Assembly (NCBI GenBank): GCA_030015575.1
Contig: CM057347.1
Span: forward strand, 510,945,176 to 511,009,175
Direction: 5' to 3'
Origin: Agapanthus africanus
Lineage: Eukaryota; Streptophyta; Magnoliopsida; Asparagales; Amaryllidaceae
DNA length: 64,000 nucleotides
Shown: positions 54,455 through 64,000 of the stretch, piece by piece
How the letters are laid out: each line of letters opens with the position of its first letter
How positions within the stretch are numbered: the stretch's first letter is position 1
Program-made: the position numbers and the translations under genes
Notes under the pieces: model-generated
What the model saw: the letters and a program-made list of their open reading frames with translations, nothing else
What the model was told of the DNA's origin: nothing
The model's database searches: none

Positions 54455-56438
54455 CGCATCAACGACCCCCTCAACGTCAACTGCCCACAAGAGGAGAAGG
54501 CCGGAGAAAATCCCCACGTCTGCGACAAATGTCAAAGACAGTAAGCCTAAACGCCCTAAGTCCGGAGGCGTTGTGATGCACACCATCTACATGGCGTACA
54601 GGAAAGAGGACAGCCGCATATCCACAGGTCATAGACCGCTTACGCGATCGGTGACTAAAGCTCAGGAGGAGGAGCAGAAGCTCCAAGAAATGATGACTGC
54701 AATGGCCGCACTCACTGGGCCAAAAGAAAGTCCCGAAGCATCCTCGGATCAAAGCCAGGAGCAAGAAACCGACACCGAATTCCTTCGGAGAATACTGGAA
54801 AAGAAGGATAAAGAGGTTGCGGAACAAGCACCCAATATACAACGAATGGCCCTTCTGTTCCAGGATATGGTGGGTATGATGATCCAGCAAGATCCTCCTA
54901 CCGAAGATCCTCCGATTGTCCTTGAAGATGACAGGGGAGAAACGTCAAATCCGCCTCCGTCTCTTTCAGCAGCCAAAGAGGAAACAATTTCCAAAGCTGC
55001 CCTGGATGACTATATAGCTCAGCATATACGGGTTCACTAGGCAACTGAGGCAGCTGGCCAAGTCGTCAAAACAGGACGACCATATCCGAGCTGGTACGAT
55101 CAGATCAGATACCCGCCGGGATACATGATCCCGAAATTTCATGTCTACAAGGGGACTGGCAATCCCCATCAACATGTTGCCCAGTTCAGGGCTCTCTACG
55201 GCAACACCGGCGGCGGCGACAAGCTCTTGCTTCGCCAATTCGTCGGCAGTTTATCGGAAACAGCATTTGAGTGGTATTCCGAACTTCCGAATGACTCCGT
55301 CAAAACTTTCGCTGAAATGGAGTTATTATTTACCCAGCGTTTCGCGAGCGCCAGCGAACGCACACCAATAACAGCTTTGATTAATGCAAGGGTGAAGCCG
55401 GGTGAAACTTGGGTCCAGTATGCAATCCGGTGGCGGAACTTATGGTAGAAGTGCGAACAGCGCATCGAAGAAGCACCAGCGGTGGGCCTGTTTGTGGGCA
55501 CCCTAAACCCTCATGCAACTATTTCACAGTTCATGATGTTCTTCAAACCGACCACCTTCCAGGCTTTGATCGACAAGCTGGCCCAGATGGACCAGATAGG
55601 TCACAGGCCATCTCCCCCGAAACCGGAACCTCGGAACGACAAGGGTAACGGGAAGACGACCTTCGTTGCGAACGCACAACAGCAACCCAGTGCCCCAAAG
55701 CTAGCCGATCAACTGGAGGAGAGACGACGCTATTACAATGAGAAAATGAAGCGCCCCTACTCATTCCCGCAGGATAAGACGAAGAGGCTATTCGAGCTGA
55801 CTGTGCGCAACAGGCTTATTAACTTGCCGAATCCAAGGCGACCGCCGCAAACCAACGAGGTGAATAACCTCAATTACTGCCCTTACGATCAAACAGTAAG
55901 TCACCCGATCGAGGATTGCTTCGTCTTTAAAGGATGGATCGAGGATCAATACCTACAAGGCAAGTTCACGTTGTCCGAAAAGTGGAAGGTAAACCCGCCA
56001 CAACCGCACACTCCAAAGAAGACGGACACACCGGGGACAAATTGTTCTTTCGTTGAAGAAGCCCCATGGGAGGTCGTGCTTTCATCCAAAACCAAAAGGA
56101 TGCTGAATGATCTTCATACATGCCCAGCGATCAGGTGGAAGAACCCGCTTGAACCTCAAATCATCGAAGGGATGCTGAAGCCGCGTCTAACTCCAAAGAT
56201 CGGTGGTGATATCCCCAGCACTCACACCCAGCCGTCGAAATCTGTGAAAAAGAAGAAGAGATCCAAAAAGCCCGTGAAGCCTGGTGACAAGCGCACGGAC
56301 TTGCAGAAACAGATCGACGCGCTGGAAGAATATAATCAGAAAGCGCGGACCCCCATCACGCTTCAAGAGTTCCTCAGCCACGTCCTTGAGGAGAAAATGA
56401 TGGGGAAGTCTCGTCAGATGGATCTGAGGATTACGTAG
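54455..56438 (+). pseudogene. gag of F, C-terminal part
   Basis: Continues F's gag in frame after G. A basic, Lys-rich linker and a Glu/Gln-rich segment precede the retrotransposon gag domain: YMIPKFHVYKGTGNPHQHVA, FVGSLSETAFEWYSELP, SVKTFAEMELLFTQRF, WVQYAIRWRNLW, then PYSFPQDKTKRLFELTV and a zinc-finger-like YCPYDQTVSHPIEDCFVFKGWIED (C-x-x-[H/D]..H..C, first ligand-type position changed). Two TAG codons (55038, 55446) interrupt, and the end at 56438 precedes E. The domain forms the retrotransposon particle. Otherwise well preserved. Confidence 0.83.
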
Positions 56439-58089
56439 CAAGTTGCCATGTGATCTCTTGTCACGCCCCGCTTCCCAAAATACGGAATACGAGGGGTTAA
56501 CAAGGCCAGCCATGCTCTTACGGTCAAGGAAACATCCTGCCGTAGTCACACTTCGGCTTCTAGCTTTATATGGTAATCAGTAAATAATGCGCAGGTAATG
56601 AGAAATGCAGTAACTGGAACAAAATAGTATAAAGAACTGACTTGATGGGAAACAAAAGATATAACTCTGGATAGCTAAACAAGATATCCGTGATGTACGT
56701 CTAGTCCTGGTCCAGGCTAAATCTTCTCCTCACACTGAGCATGCATACTCAGGTCGTCAGAGCAACACAATAGCAATATATTATATATAAAATCATGTGA
56801 CAATTCCAACAGTGATAATAGATATATATAACAGTAGATCAATGGCAGTATGGGTATGAACATGCAGTAATCAATGCAGCGGAACAGTAAAAGCAGTAGA
56901 ATGATATGCCACGTATGTCAACACAGTAAGTAAGGTATATCAATGCCAGTATCCCTACCAATCTCTAAGTCTCACTGTACAGGTCACTAAGCCTATCGTC
57001 AGTCCAAGTGTGAGAGTTAACCACTCGCGAGTGTCCTCCACCCAAGGGTAGAACCCAAGGGCAAGGAACCACGGGCCCAACATGTATATCACGGTAATAA
57101 TCATGTACCCTGTAAATCTGTATATATCTCCCTTGAGACGCTACAGTTGAATGAAATCTAGGGCTCTCAGTAAAATTTTCAACGCAACAGACAGATCCTC
57201 AATCGCGTCTGTACGTCAGGAGATATACACTGTTTAATACTAGTATGTCAATTCTGATTCTGTTCTGGACTGTTATATGCCCACCTCTATTAAATTGCCG
57301 ATTAAATAACAAACGATAATGAAACAGAATGGAACCACTTGTATTATCTAGCTAACAGATTCACCTATAATAAACAGCGGAGTTCCACCACCTACGAGTT
57401 AAGGAAACAGGGTGGTGTTCATTACGGGACAGTAAACAACGACTGGAGTCGCTCTGGACTGCAGTCCAGAGTCGCACTCCGTTCCAATTATTGTCATAGT
57501 TTAAGTATAAAAACAATTAGAAATTTATATAGGGTTATAGATCATCGAGTCGGCTTCGATTTAAGCCCTCGAACGCAGCATTCCAGCATGTATATAATTT
57601 ATGGTGATTTTAACGGTTTTCAAGTACAAGAAGATTCCAGTTTTACGAGTAAACTTGGGGGTAGTCGTTTTAGTCGTTAACGGTCATATTACCCAACGAA
57701 ATTCACACACTAGAATCACAGCCATACGGGCCAAACTATACCATTTAGTTCCGTCAAATTAGGTGAGTATCTTCATTGGGAACACACGTCGAACAGATAT
57801 GGCACATAATTGATCTAAAATTGTAATATTATGATCTATGCAATTAAAGATTGTAACGTGAGTATATAGCATGTAAGCAAGTAAAATACTTGCCTGGACA
57901 CGTCACGGGAATGTACGGTGATGGTAACGTCATGAATGCGCGACGAACGGCGACGGCAGCGTCTCGGAATGAGCTTGGGTCGGGTAGGATGCAGCCGAGG
58001 CTCGTGGATGTTGGGGCTCGCTGTTGGTAGTTGATATGGAGGGCAGTGGTGTAGCGGGGAGACGAATTCACCGTCTAGGGTTTGAGAGG

Positions 58090-58262
58090 GAGAGGTAGAG
58101 GAAGAGATAGATTTTAGAGAGAGAGAGAGACCAGTGAGAGAGTGAGAGAGAGAGATAGAGAGTTAGAGTATGAGTGTGAGAGAGAGAGAGAGAGAGATCA
58201 GAGAGAGTTAGAGAGAGAGAGACAAGCAGAGAGAGATGAGAGATAACAAAGAGAGAGAGAAA
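58090..58262. repeat. GA-rich microsatellite
   Basis: Long imperfect GAGAGA run. The equivalent place in D is a CT run (41839-41870), so the motif is ancestral to this LTR family. Confidence 0.85.
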
Positions 58263-59159
58263 GAGGTTGCAGGGGAGATAGAGAGAGCTTGGGAGAGGGG
58301 TGAGTTGCAGTGGGAGAGGGGAGATAGAGACGGAGAGAGTGATGGCGATGATGATGATGCGTCGGCGAGGCAATCCCGGTGAGAGGGGGCTCGCCGGCGA
58401 GAACGCGGGTGGGGGTCGAGATGGGTGCAGTGCTCGTCTCGAGCTCGGGTGTGCAGGGGTGAGAGATGAGGAGGTTGGTGAAGGCGGGGAAGAGCGAGAG
58501 AGAATGGTGAGGAGACGAGGGCAGTGACGGTGGTCGTTCTCGTCGTCGTCGGCGACGGGGATCGAGGATGCTGTGGGTTTGGGAGCAATGGAGAGGAGGA
58601 AGAAGGAGAACGAGGGAGAGAGAGTACGAGTTGGGGAAGAGGGTGAGAACGAGAGGAGAGGTTGAGGCGCACGTCGTGGGGGTAATGCGCGCGAGCGTGG
58701 GCGGAGGAGTCGGCGGAGAATATGGATCGCGAGCGAGGAAGGCGGTGAGCGGGAAAGTTATAGCCGTTGGAGGAAGATGGGTTTGGGTGCGGGCCGGGTC
58801 GGGTTAGCAAGTGTGGGCTGAAGGGAGTGGGCCGGGAATAAATAAAAAGAATTTGTGAGGAAAAATGAAATGAGGGCCGGGCCGGTGGAGAGAATAATTC
58901 CAATGTGAAAAATAAGCGGGCCGGGGTTTTTAAAAGAGATTAAGTTTATGAAAAATCTGAGGGGATTTATGCTGGGCCGGATTTAGAGTAAAAGAAATTA
59001 AGTTTAAGTTAAAAAGAATGGGCTGGACTGGGCTGAGGTAAATGAAGAGGAAAATGGTGGGAAAAAGAGTGTGGGCTGCTGGGGGAAAAATTGGGTTGGG
59101 ATTTGAATGAATAAATTGAAGGGTTTGGGTTTAATTGATAAAAGAAAAATGGGGTTTAG

Positions 59160-59235
59160 AATAAAATTATATATAAAATAAATAAAATTATAAATAAAAT
59201 AAATAAAATTATAAATAAAATAAATAGAATTATAA
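59160..59235. repeat. AT-rich short tandem repeat in E's LTR
   Basis: Four imperfect copies of an AAAATAAATAAAATTATAAAT-like unit. Confidence 0.8.
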
Positions 59236-59283
59236 AGTAACAAAATACAGATTTTGGTATAAAAGGGGCTGGGTATTATATCA

Positions 59284-59295
59284 TACCACCCTTAT
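59284..59295 (-). promoter_or_regulatory. Polypurine tract of E
   Basis: Minus-strand ATAAGGGTGGTA directly before the LTR start. It is preceded by AATTTCGAGGACGAAATTTT, the same Tekay-like stretch as in A at 18846. Confidence 0.75.
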
Positions 59296-60520
59296 AAAAA
59301 TTTCGTCCTCGAAATTTAAAATAAACGATAAGTTATACAAACATAGGCGAAAGTTATTATATTGTAAACTAACACAATGCTTTACTTGAAATAGGCAGAT
59401 GAGGAAATTTGAAGGTTTATATATGTAATAACAACATACAAAAGGATGGTCTAAATAAGTATGAGGCAGGAACAACTATAAGAGCAAACTACATATATAC
59501 GGGAATATAAATAACAACAATAACGAACAATATTATTCGAGGCGTACTCGATAAAATCGAAATTCAACTATGTGCACGTATAAGTATATCAAAGGTAGCA
59601 CGGTAGAAAGTAAGTATAAGGCACAATCATTTATAATAGTAAACATAGGCACAATACCCGAAAAATAAAAGAACGACAATAAAGTAGTGAAAGATTTGTC
59701 GGTAGGTTAAAATATTTTACGATAACGTATCGATCAGAAAACTTAGAAAACTCAAATAGTGAAAATAAGAAACATGGAACGAAAATATGCGCGATGTAAG
59801 GTTGCGCTACTGGAAATAATGAGAAAGCTAGTAGTGGAGTCTTGAAATGCGTGAAACGGGAATAATCGATAAAACACACTCTTCGATAAATATAAAATAA
59901 TGAAAACCAAATTTTCGAATTATAGTGTCCCTATATATATTTAGGGTAATAGGAAAAACACAAAGAGGTATAGGGCTAGCGAGGGTAATGATTACAAGGG
60001 AGTGTGGCTCATTCAGAAGGTCGGAGTGTGGCGGTTTTAGGCTGAAGATCAAGGAGATTGGGATCGGGTCAGCGCAGGAAGTAAGGGGTGAGCAACAAAG
60101 GACTACAAGGGAAAGATGTATGGGGAGGATACTGGTCGGTACATCATGTGAATTAAGAATTTGAAGGGTTAGCGAACTCGGAAATTCCACTAAAATTTTC
60201 TCCTCCCAGAGGGATCTCAAACGAGGCACAGACGGAGGATGAAGGGTGGACCTCTAAAAGATTGGGTGTGGTGCTGGTTAATCTGAATGAGGGTTAAGAC
60301 AATGTAAGGAGTATGGGTGAACAGATCTCAGTAAAAAAAAATATAATCGTATAGGAGAAATAATCAAGCAGCAGGTGAACTAAGAAGATCGACAGATTAG
60401 CGAACTCAACAATTTATTTTGTTCCAGAAGATTCTAAACAAAGCATTCTCAAAGACGAAAGGTGACTCTAAACTACACACAGATTTATTTGGCCAGATAA
60501 AACATCTAAAAGAATTCCCA
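59296..60520. other. E interior without recognised genes
   Basis: AT-rich, short unsupported ORFs only. It takes the place of pol. Confidence 0.55.
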
Positions 60521-61012
60521 TCAGTCGCGGTTGTGGAGATTCAGCAGGTTGCGGTAGGCTCGCGCACTCAGGTAGGGACGTCTATTTCTATAGCGCCTCG
60601 CGGGGACCGCCAGTGGGAGTTCTTCTACAGCAGGGTCTTGATCTTCTGGTCCTTCTTCCTCGGACGGAGCTTCTTCATCGAGGTCTGATTCTATGTGATT
60701 CTCTTCTTCTGGATTTTCTTCCATGGGGTTTTCCTCCACTGGATTTTCTTCTATCGGTTCTTCCTCGGGGTCTTCCTCTATCGGGTTCTCTTCAGGGTCT
60801 CCTTCCTCTTCGTCGGAATCGTCTATCATGTTAAACTCTGGGGCGACTGCCCCTTCGTCTTCGGAATCGCTGTTCCCGAAAATGGTCTGGGGATCGTTGA
60901 TCTCAACATCAGAACTCATCAGCGTGCGGTCTAAGGAAACGCATGACTGTGCATCCTCATCTAGATGCGGCGCTGCTCCAGGGTGGGCCATGGCTTGAAA
61001 AGAAAGAGTCAT
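60521..61012 (-). CDS. Acidic ORF of element E, unknown function
   Basis: A 163-codon frame. A second in-frame ATG gives MAHPGAAPHLDEDAQS and may be the start (60991). The middle (about residues 65-120) is a run of EENP/EEDPEEEP-type repeats, strongly acidic. The C-terminus is basic: VPARRYRNRRPYLSARAYRN. No domain recognised. It lies downstream of the zinc-knuckle ORF on the same strand. It could be a remodelled gag part or an accessory protein; the repeat may also inflate its look of coding. Confidence 0.5.
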   Translation of the reverse strand: MTLSFQAMAHPGAAPHLDEDAQSCVSLDRTLMSSDVEINDPQTIFGNSDSEDEGAVAPEFNMIDDSDEEEGDPEENPIEEDPEEEPIEENPVEENPMEENPEEENHIESDLDEEAPSEEEGPEDQDPAVEELPLAVPARRYRNRRPYLSARAYRNLLNLHNRD

Positions 61013-61468
61013 GATTAGACAGTGGAGTACATTAAGAAAATAGCTCAGGATTCGAAGTATAGAGAGATATACGGTGGCAGGAACTGAAAAATCAGGATAA
61101 AAATGCTGTGATAATGAATAGTATGAATAAGGGAAAGGACAAGAGAATGATACATATATTACGATTCAAAGTTTTATTGCATTCAACTAAAAGTTCTACG
61201 GATACAAGATTTCAAACGGAAATAAATATTTATAAGAGGATGACAACTTTATTACTGAAAGTAGAAAACATGAAAATTCTTCTTTGACTACTAGAACGTT
61301 ACATTCTCGTCACGTGAGTTGAACCCTGTGCTGGGTCCGCCTTATCCTCGAGGTTCGAATTACGCAATAATCATCACTTGGCAGAAGTGGAGAGTGTGGA
61401 TGAGTCTCCTCCTTGTAGCTCCTTTCTTTTTGGACAACCGTTGATAAGATATTCATTGGATCCGCAAA
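61013..61468. other. E interior spacer between the two ORFs
   Basis: No ORF on the element strand that I can support. One ORF on the other strand (61378-61608) overlaps the zinc-knuckle gene and is a shadow. Confidence 0.5.
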
Positions 61469-61786
61469 TCAGACATTTCCTTGAGCGCGGCGACAGTCCC
61501 TCTGAAGATGTCCTGGCCTCTTACAGTACCCACAACATGGGGTCTTATGCTGCTTCTGTCGCGGGGAAACAAATTGGCGCTTCATCTTCTTCTCTTTTCC
61601 TCGTCTAACAGGGATCCCTTTATGATTGGAGACTCCTGCTGGTGCCTGACTCACCTGCCTTCTCAGTCCTTCAGCTAACAAATCATTCGTTCGCTCCTGC
61701 ACTTCCTTCAGACCTTGCAGTACACTCAGAATCTCGACGGTCTGAATCTGGGGAGTGAAGATAGATGAAGAGTCGTTGGAAGACAT
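61469..61786 (-). CDS. Gag-like zinc-knuckle protein of element E
   Basis: The ATG at 61786 gives MSSNDSSSIFTPQIQT, about 105 residues. A helix-like segment VEILSVLQGLKEVQERTNDLLAEGLRRQV is followed by a basic stretch and one CCHC knuckle, CGYCKRPGHLQRDC, near the C-terminus. This is the nucleic-acid-binding end of a chromovirus gag without the capsid domain, whose usual length is several times more. It probably binds element RNA. An upstream in-frame ATG at 61861 is less likely because it would read the leader. Confidence 0.7.
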   Translation of the reverse strand: MSSNDSSSIFTPQIQTVEILSVLQGLKEVQERTNDLLAEGLRRQVSQAPAGVSNHKGIPVRRGKEKKMKRQFVSPRQKQHKTPCCGYCKRPGHLQRDCRRAQGNV

Positions 61787-62120
61787 GATCCTGAAACAAC
61801 AATTTTGAGGATGATATAAGTCACAAGCTATACGAATCAAAATATAATATGGATAGGACAAAGATTCAAGAATATCAGAGGTGATGAATTTATTATAAGT
61901 GGAGAATCAACTGTATGACTTTAAGTCACTTAAACAGAGTACGGTAGTGCAATTGCAACCACGTAACCTTGCCAAGTCACCCGAAACCCTAGCGAATGGA
62001 TAGCAGAACACTCAATGTGAATATGGATCAAGGATATCAAGTTTATAATCTAGACTGAGGGATGTCATAGATTGTCAAGCTCTACACGGAAAACTGCAAT
62101 CCCAATCGAAATAAAACCTA

Positions 62121-62133
62121 GCTCTGATACCAA
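62121..62133 (-). promoter_or_regulatory. Primer-binding site of E
   Basis: Minus-strand TTGGTATCAGAGC, complementary to the 3' end of plant initiator tRNA-Met, eight bases after the LTR. Confidence 0.88.
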
Positions 62134-62141
62134 CTAAACCA

Positions 62142-64000
62142 TGTCACGCCCCGCTTCCCAAAATACGGAATACGGGGGGTTGATAAGGCCAGCCATGCTC
62201 TTACGGTCAAGGAAACATCCTGCCGTAGTCACACTTCGGCTTCTAGCTTTACATGGTAATCAGTAAATAATGCGCAGGTAATGAGAAATGCAGTAACTGG
62301 AACAAAACAGTATAAAGAACTGACCTGATGAGAAACAAAAGATATAACTCTGGATAGCTAAACAAGATATCCGTGATGTGCGTCTAGTCCTAGTCCAGAC
62401 TAAATCTTCTCCTCACACTGAGCATGCATACTCAGGTCGTCAGAGCGACACAATAGCAATATATTATATATAAAATCATGTGACAATTCCAACAGTGATA
62501 ATAGATATATATAACAGTAGATTAATGACAGTATGGGTATGAACATACAGTAATCAATGCAGCGGAACAGTAAAAGCAGTAGAATGATATGCCACATATG
62601 TCAACACAGTAAGTAAGGTATATCAATGCCAGTATCCCTACCAGTCTCTAAGTCTCACTGTACAGGTCACTAAGCCTATCGTCAGTCCAAGTGTGAGAGT
62701 CAACCACTCGCGAGTGTCCTCCACCCAAGGGTAGAACCCAAGGGCAAGGGACCACGGGCCCAACATGTATATCACGGTAATAATCATGTATCCTGTAAAT
62801 CTCCATATATCTCCCTAAATATATAAGCCGGCATGGGACTCCCGAGATTCTGTTGAACTCACACTCAAACTACCCCACACCCCGTGGTCTATATCAAACG
62901 CTAACCATAACCCTAAATACCAATCGGTCTGTAACAAGTCTGCGCGAGAACTGGAGGCAGAACCTCCATCAAGCACGTCCCGACTAATACCTAAGATAAA
63001 TGGCAGTGTCTGGTGCCTTATCTGTGACACCCGTGCAAGAGCTTCCATAAGTGTCCCATACCACTTATAGTCACACGTACACGCGTCCCACAGACGTCGA
63101 CAATGCAATAGAATAATAAGGTTCACTGATTGTGTACAAGTACGTATCACTTTCACTTATTCACTGATACACGAACACTAACGTACTTGCCACAATCATC
63201 ACTAATACCTAACACTGGGTAATGCACGTTATCACTAGGTTATCAATGCAATGACATGTGTATGATATGATGCGTAAACAGTATATAAAGTATGATTAGG
63301 GTGTCATGAATCGATAATCTATCACTTACATAATTTATCATAAATCATATGGTTACAATTTAGTGAAATGATGAACAGGTAATAATTAGTATGTTCAGTT
63401 ATCTATCCATCGAATTTAGTTTCATACCAATCAGGTTCCAGGATCACTAATTATAGCCATTTCATTTTAAGCGTTCACGGCTGGAAATCCGGTTTCAGAA
63501 TCGGAAGTCCGTTTCGCAACGCATTTTAATCCCAATTAGGATCATATTTTAGCGACGCTACAGTTGAATTAAATCTAGGTCTCTCAGTAAAGTTTTCAAC
63601 GCAATAGACGGATCCTCAATCGCGTCTGTACGTCGGGAGATATACACTGTTTAATACTAGTATGTCAATTCTGATTCTGTTCTGGACCGTTATACGCCCA
63701 CCTCTATTAAATTTCCGATTAAATAACAAACAATAACGAAACAGAATGGAACCACTTGTATTATATAGCTAACAGATTCACCTATAATAAACAGCGGAGT
63801 TCCGCCACCTACGAGTTAAGGAAACAGGGTGGTGTTCATTACGGGACAGTAAACAATGACTGGAGTCGCTCTGGACTGCAGTCCAGAGTCGCACTCCGTT
63901 CCAATTATTGTCACAGTTTAAGTACAGAAACAATTAGAAATTTACATAGGGTTATAGTTCATCGAGTCGACTTCGATTTAAGCCCTCGAACGCAGCATTC
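62142..64000 (-). repeat. 5' LTR of E, incomplete at the window end
   Basis: Very similar to 56459 onward of the other LTR. It contains about 740 extra bases (about 62816-63554) absent there, in which I see no gene. Similarity resumes at CGACGCTACAGTTGAA. Confidence 0.85.

Larger units (their letters stand above)
42950..56458 (+). mobile_element. Element F: Tat/Ogre-like gypsy element, 5' part, interrupted by G and E
   Basis: Probable 5' LTR 42950-45765, PBS-like TGGCACGCCCGGTGGGAC at 45771, then a large gag with repeated VF-R-L motifs, split by G (46863-54449) and resuming in the same frame at 54450. E cuts it after the gag stop. Pol and the 3' LTR lie beyond the window. The LTR start is inferred only from TGATTAAAAATCAGG following D-like sequence. 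Confidence 0.65.
56459..59283 (-). repeat. 3' LTR of E
   Basis: 2825 bp. Compared with the other copy it lacks about 740 bp (junction at about 57135). It contains a GA/CT microsatellite (58090-58260), a GC-rich section with spurious ORFs, and an AT-rich repeat of about 20 bp units (59160-59235) close to its own-strand start, TGATATAATACCC. Confidence 0.85.
56459..64000 (-). mobile_element. Element E: non-autonomous Tekay-type element, minus orientation, cut by the window end
   Basis: On its own strand: 5' LTR 64000-62142 (incomplete), PBS at 62133-62121 (TTGGTATCAGAGC, iMet-tRNA type), zinc-knuckle ORF, acidic ORF, PPT (ATAAGGGTGGTA, 59295-59284), and 3' LTR 59283-56459. LTR ends TTTTGGGAAGCGGGGCGTGACA-like, as in A. 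The interior is 2.86 kb and lacks protease, RT and integrase. The left flank pentamer is TCTCT (56454-56458); the other flank is out of view. Confidence 0.88.

Noticed and set aside
58208..58903. 231-residue ORF on the minus strand
   Set aside because: Made of low-complexity Ser/Pro/Leu from a GA microsatellite and GC-rich LTR sequence of E; no domain and no partner ORF in the related LTR fragment D.
1..64000. Endogenous pararetrovirus (caulimovirid) sequence
   Set aside because: All RT segments found carry LTR-retrotransposon domain order; no movement-protein or coat-protein-type region of a pararetrovirus was seen.

Overview
This is a gene-poor stretch of a flowering-plant nuclear genome, made almost entirely of LTR retrotransposons nested inside one another. 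The assignment rests on plant-specific lineages: Ty3/gypsy Tekay/Del chromoviruses, Athila, Tat, and a Ty1/copia element. I found no host gene, rRNA, true tRNA gene, CRISPR array or bacterial-type operon. The species cannot be read from the sequence.

Left nest (1-24.6 kb). A copia element lies in plus orientation (674-1394 and 21739 to about 24.6 kb). It was hit by a Tekay-type element whose LTR end occupies 1-673, and again by Tekay element A (1395-21738). A carries a nested Athila-type element B inside its 5' LTR (2980-11091, TSD CTCAT) and an Athila-type solo LTR inside its integrase (16291-17823, TSD CCAAT). A's gag-pol is decayed but still shows three short spliceosomal-type introns and a chromodomain.

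Middle (25.3-39.0 kb). Element C is a Tat-lineage element with gag, protease, RT, two RNase H domains and integrase. Its integrase is split by a solo LTR (31356-33036, TSD CGGAC). The long 3' region holds a roughly 12-copy minisatellite (33957-34960) and an antisense, intron-containing gene (37572 down to 35556). An 83-bp segment of that 3' region recurs inverted at the RT/RNase H junction.

Right nest (41.4-64.0 kb). A Tekay-type LTR fragment (41402-42949) is followed by element F, probably Tat/Ogre-like, with a very unusual LTR full of G-box pairs and short palindromes. F's gag is split by a young non-autonomous Athila-type element G (46863-54449, TSD GTGCC, two 1687-bp LTRs). F is then cut after gag by element E (56459 to beyond 64000), a minus-strand non-autonomous Tekay-type element carrying only a zinc-knuckle ORF and an acidic ORF.

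How it works together: copia and gypsy elements replicate by reverse transcription of LTR-promoted RNA. Most copies here are broken by stops, frameshifts and insertions. B, G and E lack reverse transcriptase and integrase and would need enzymes from related elements. The most interesting signals are non-coding: the G-box and palindrome arrays in F's LTR, a paired CG palindrome about 90 bp upstream of the TATA box in several Athila LTRs, a conserved multi-hairpin block before the 3' LTR of B and G, and the inverted 83-bp duplication in C.
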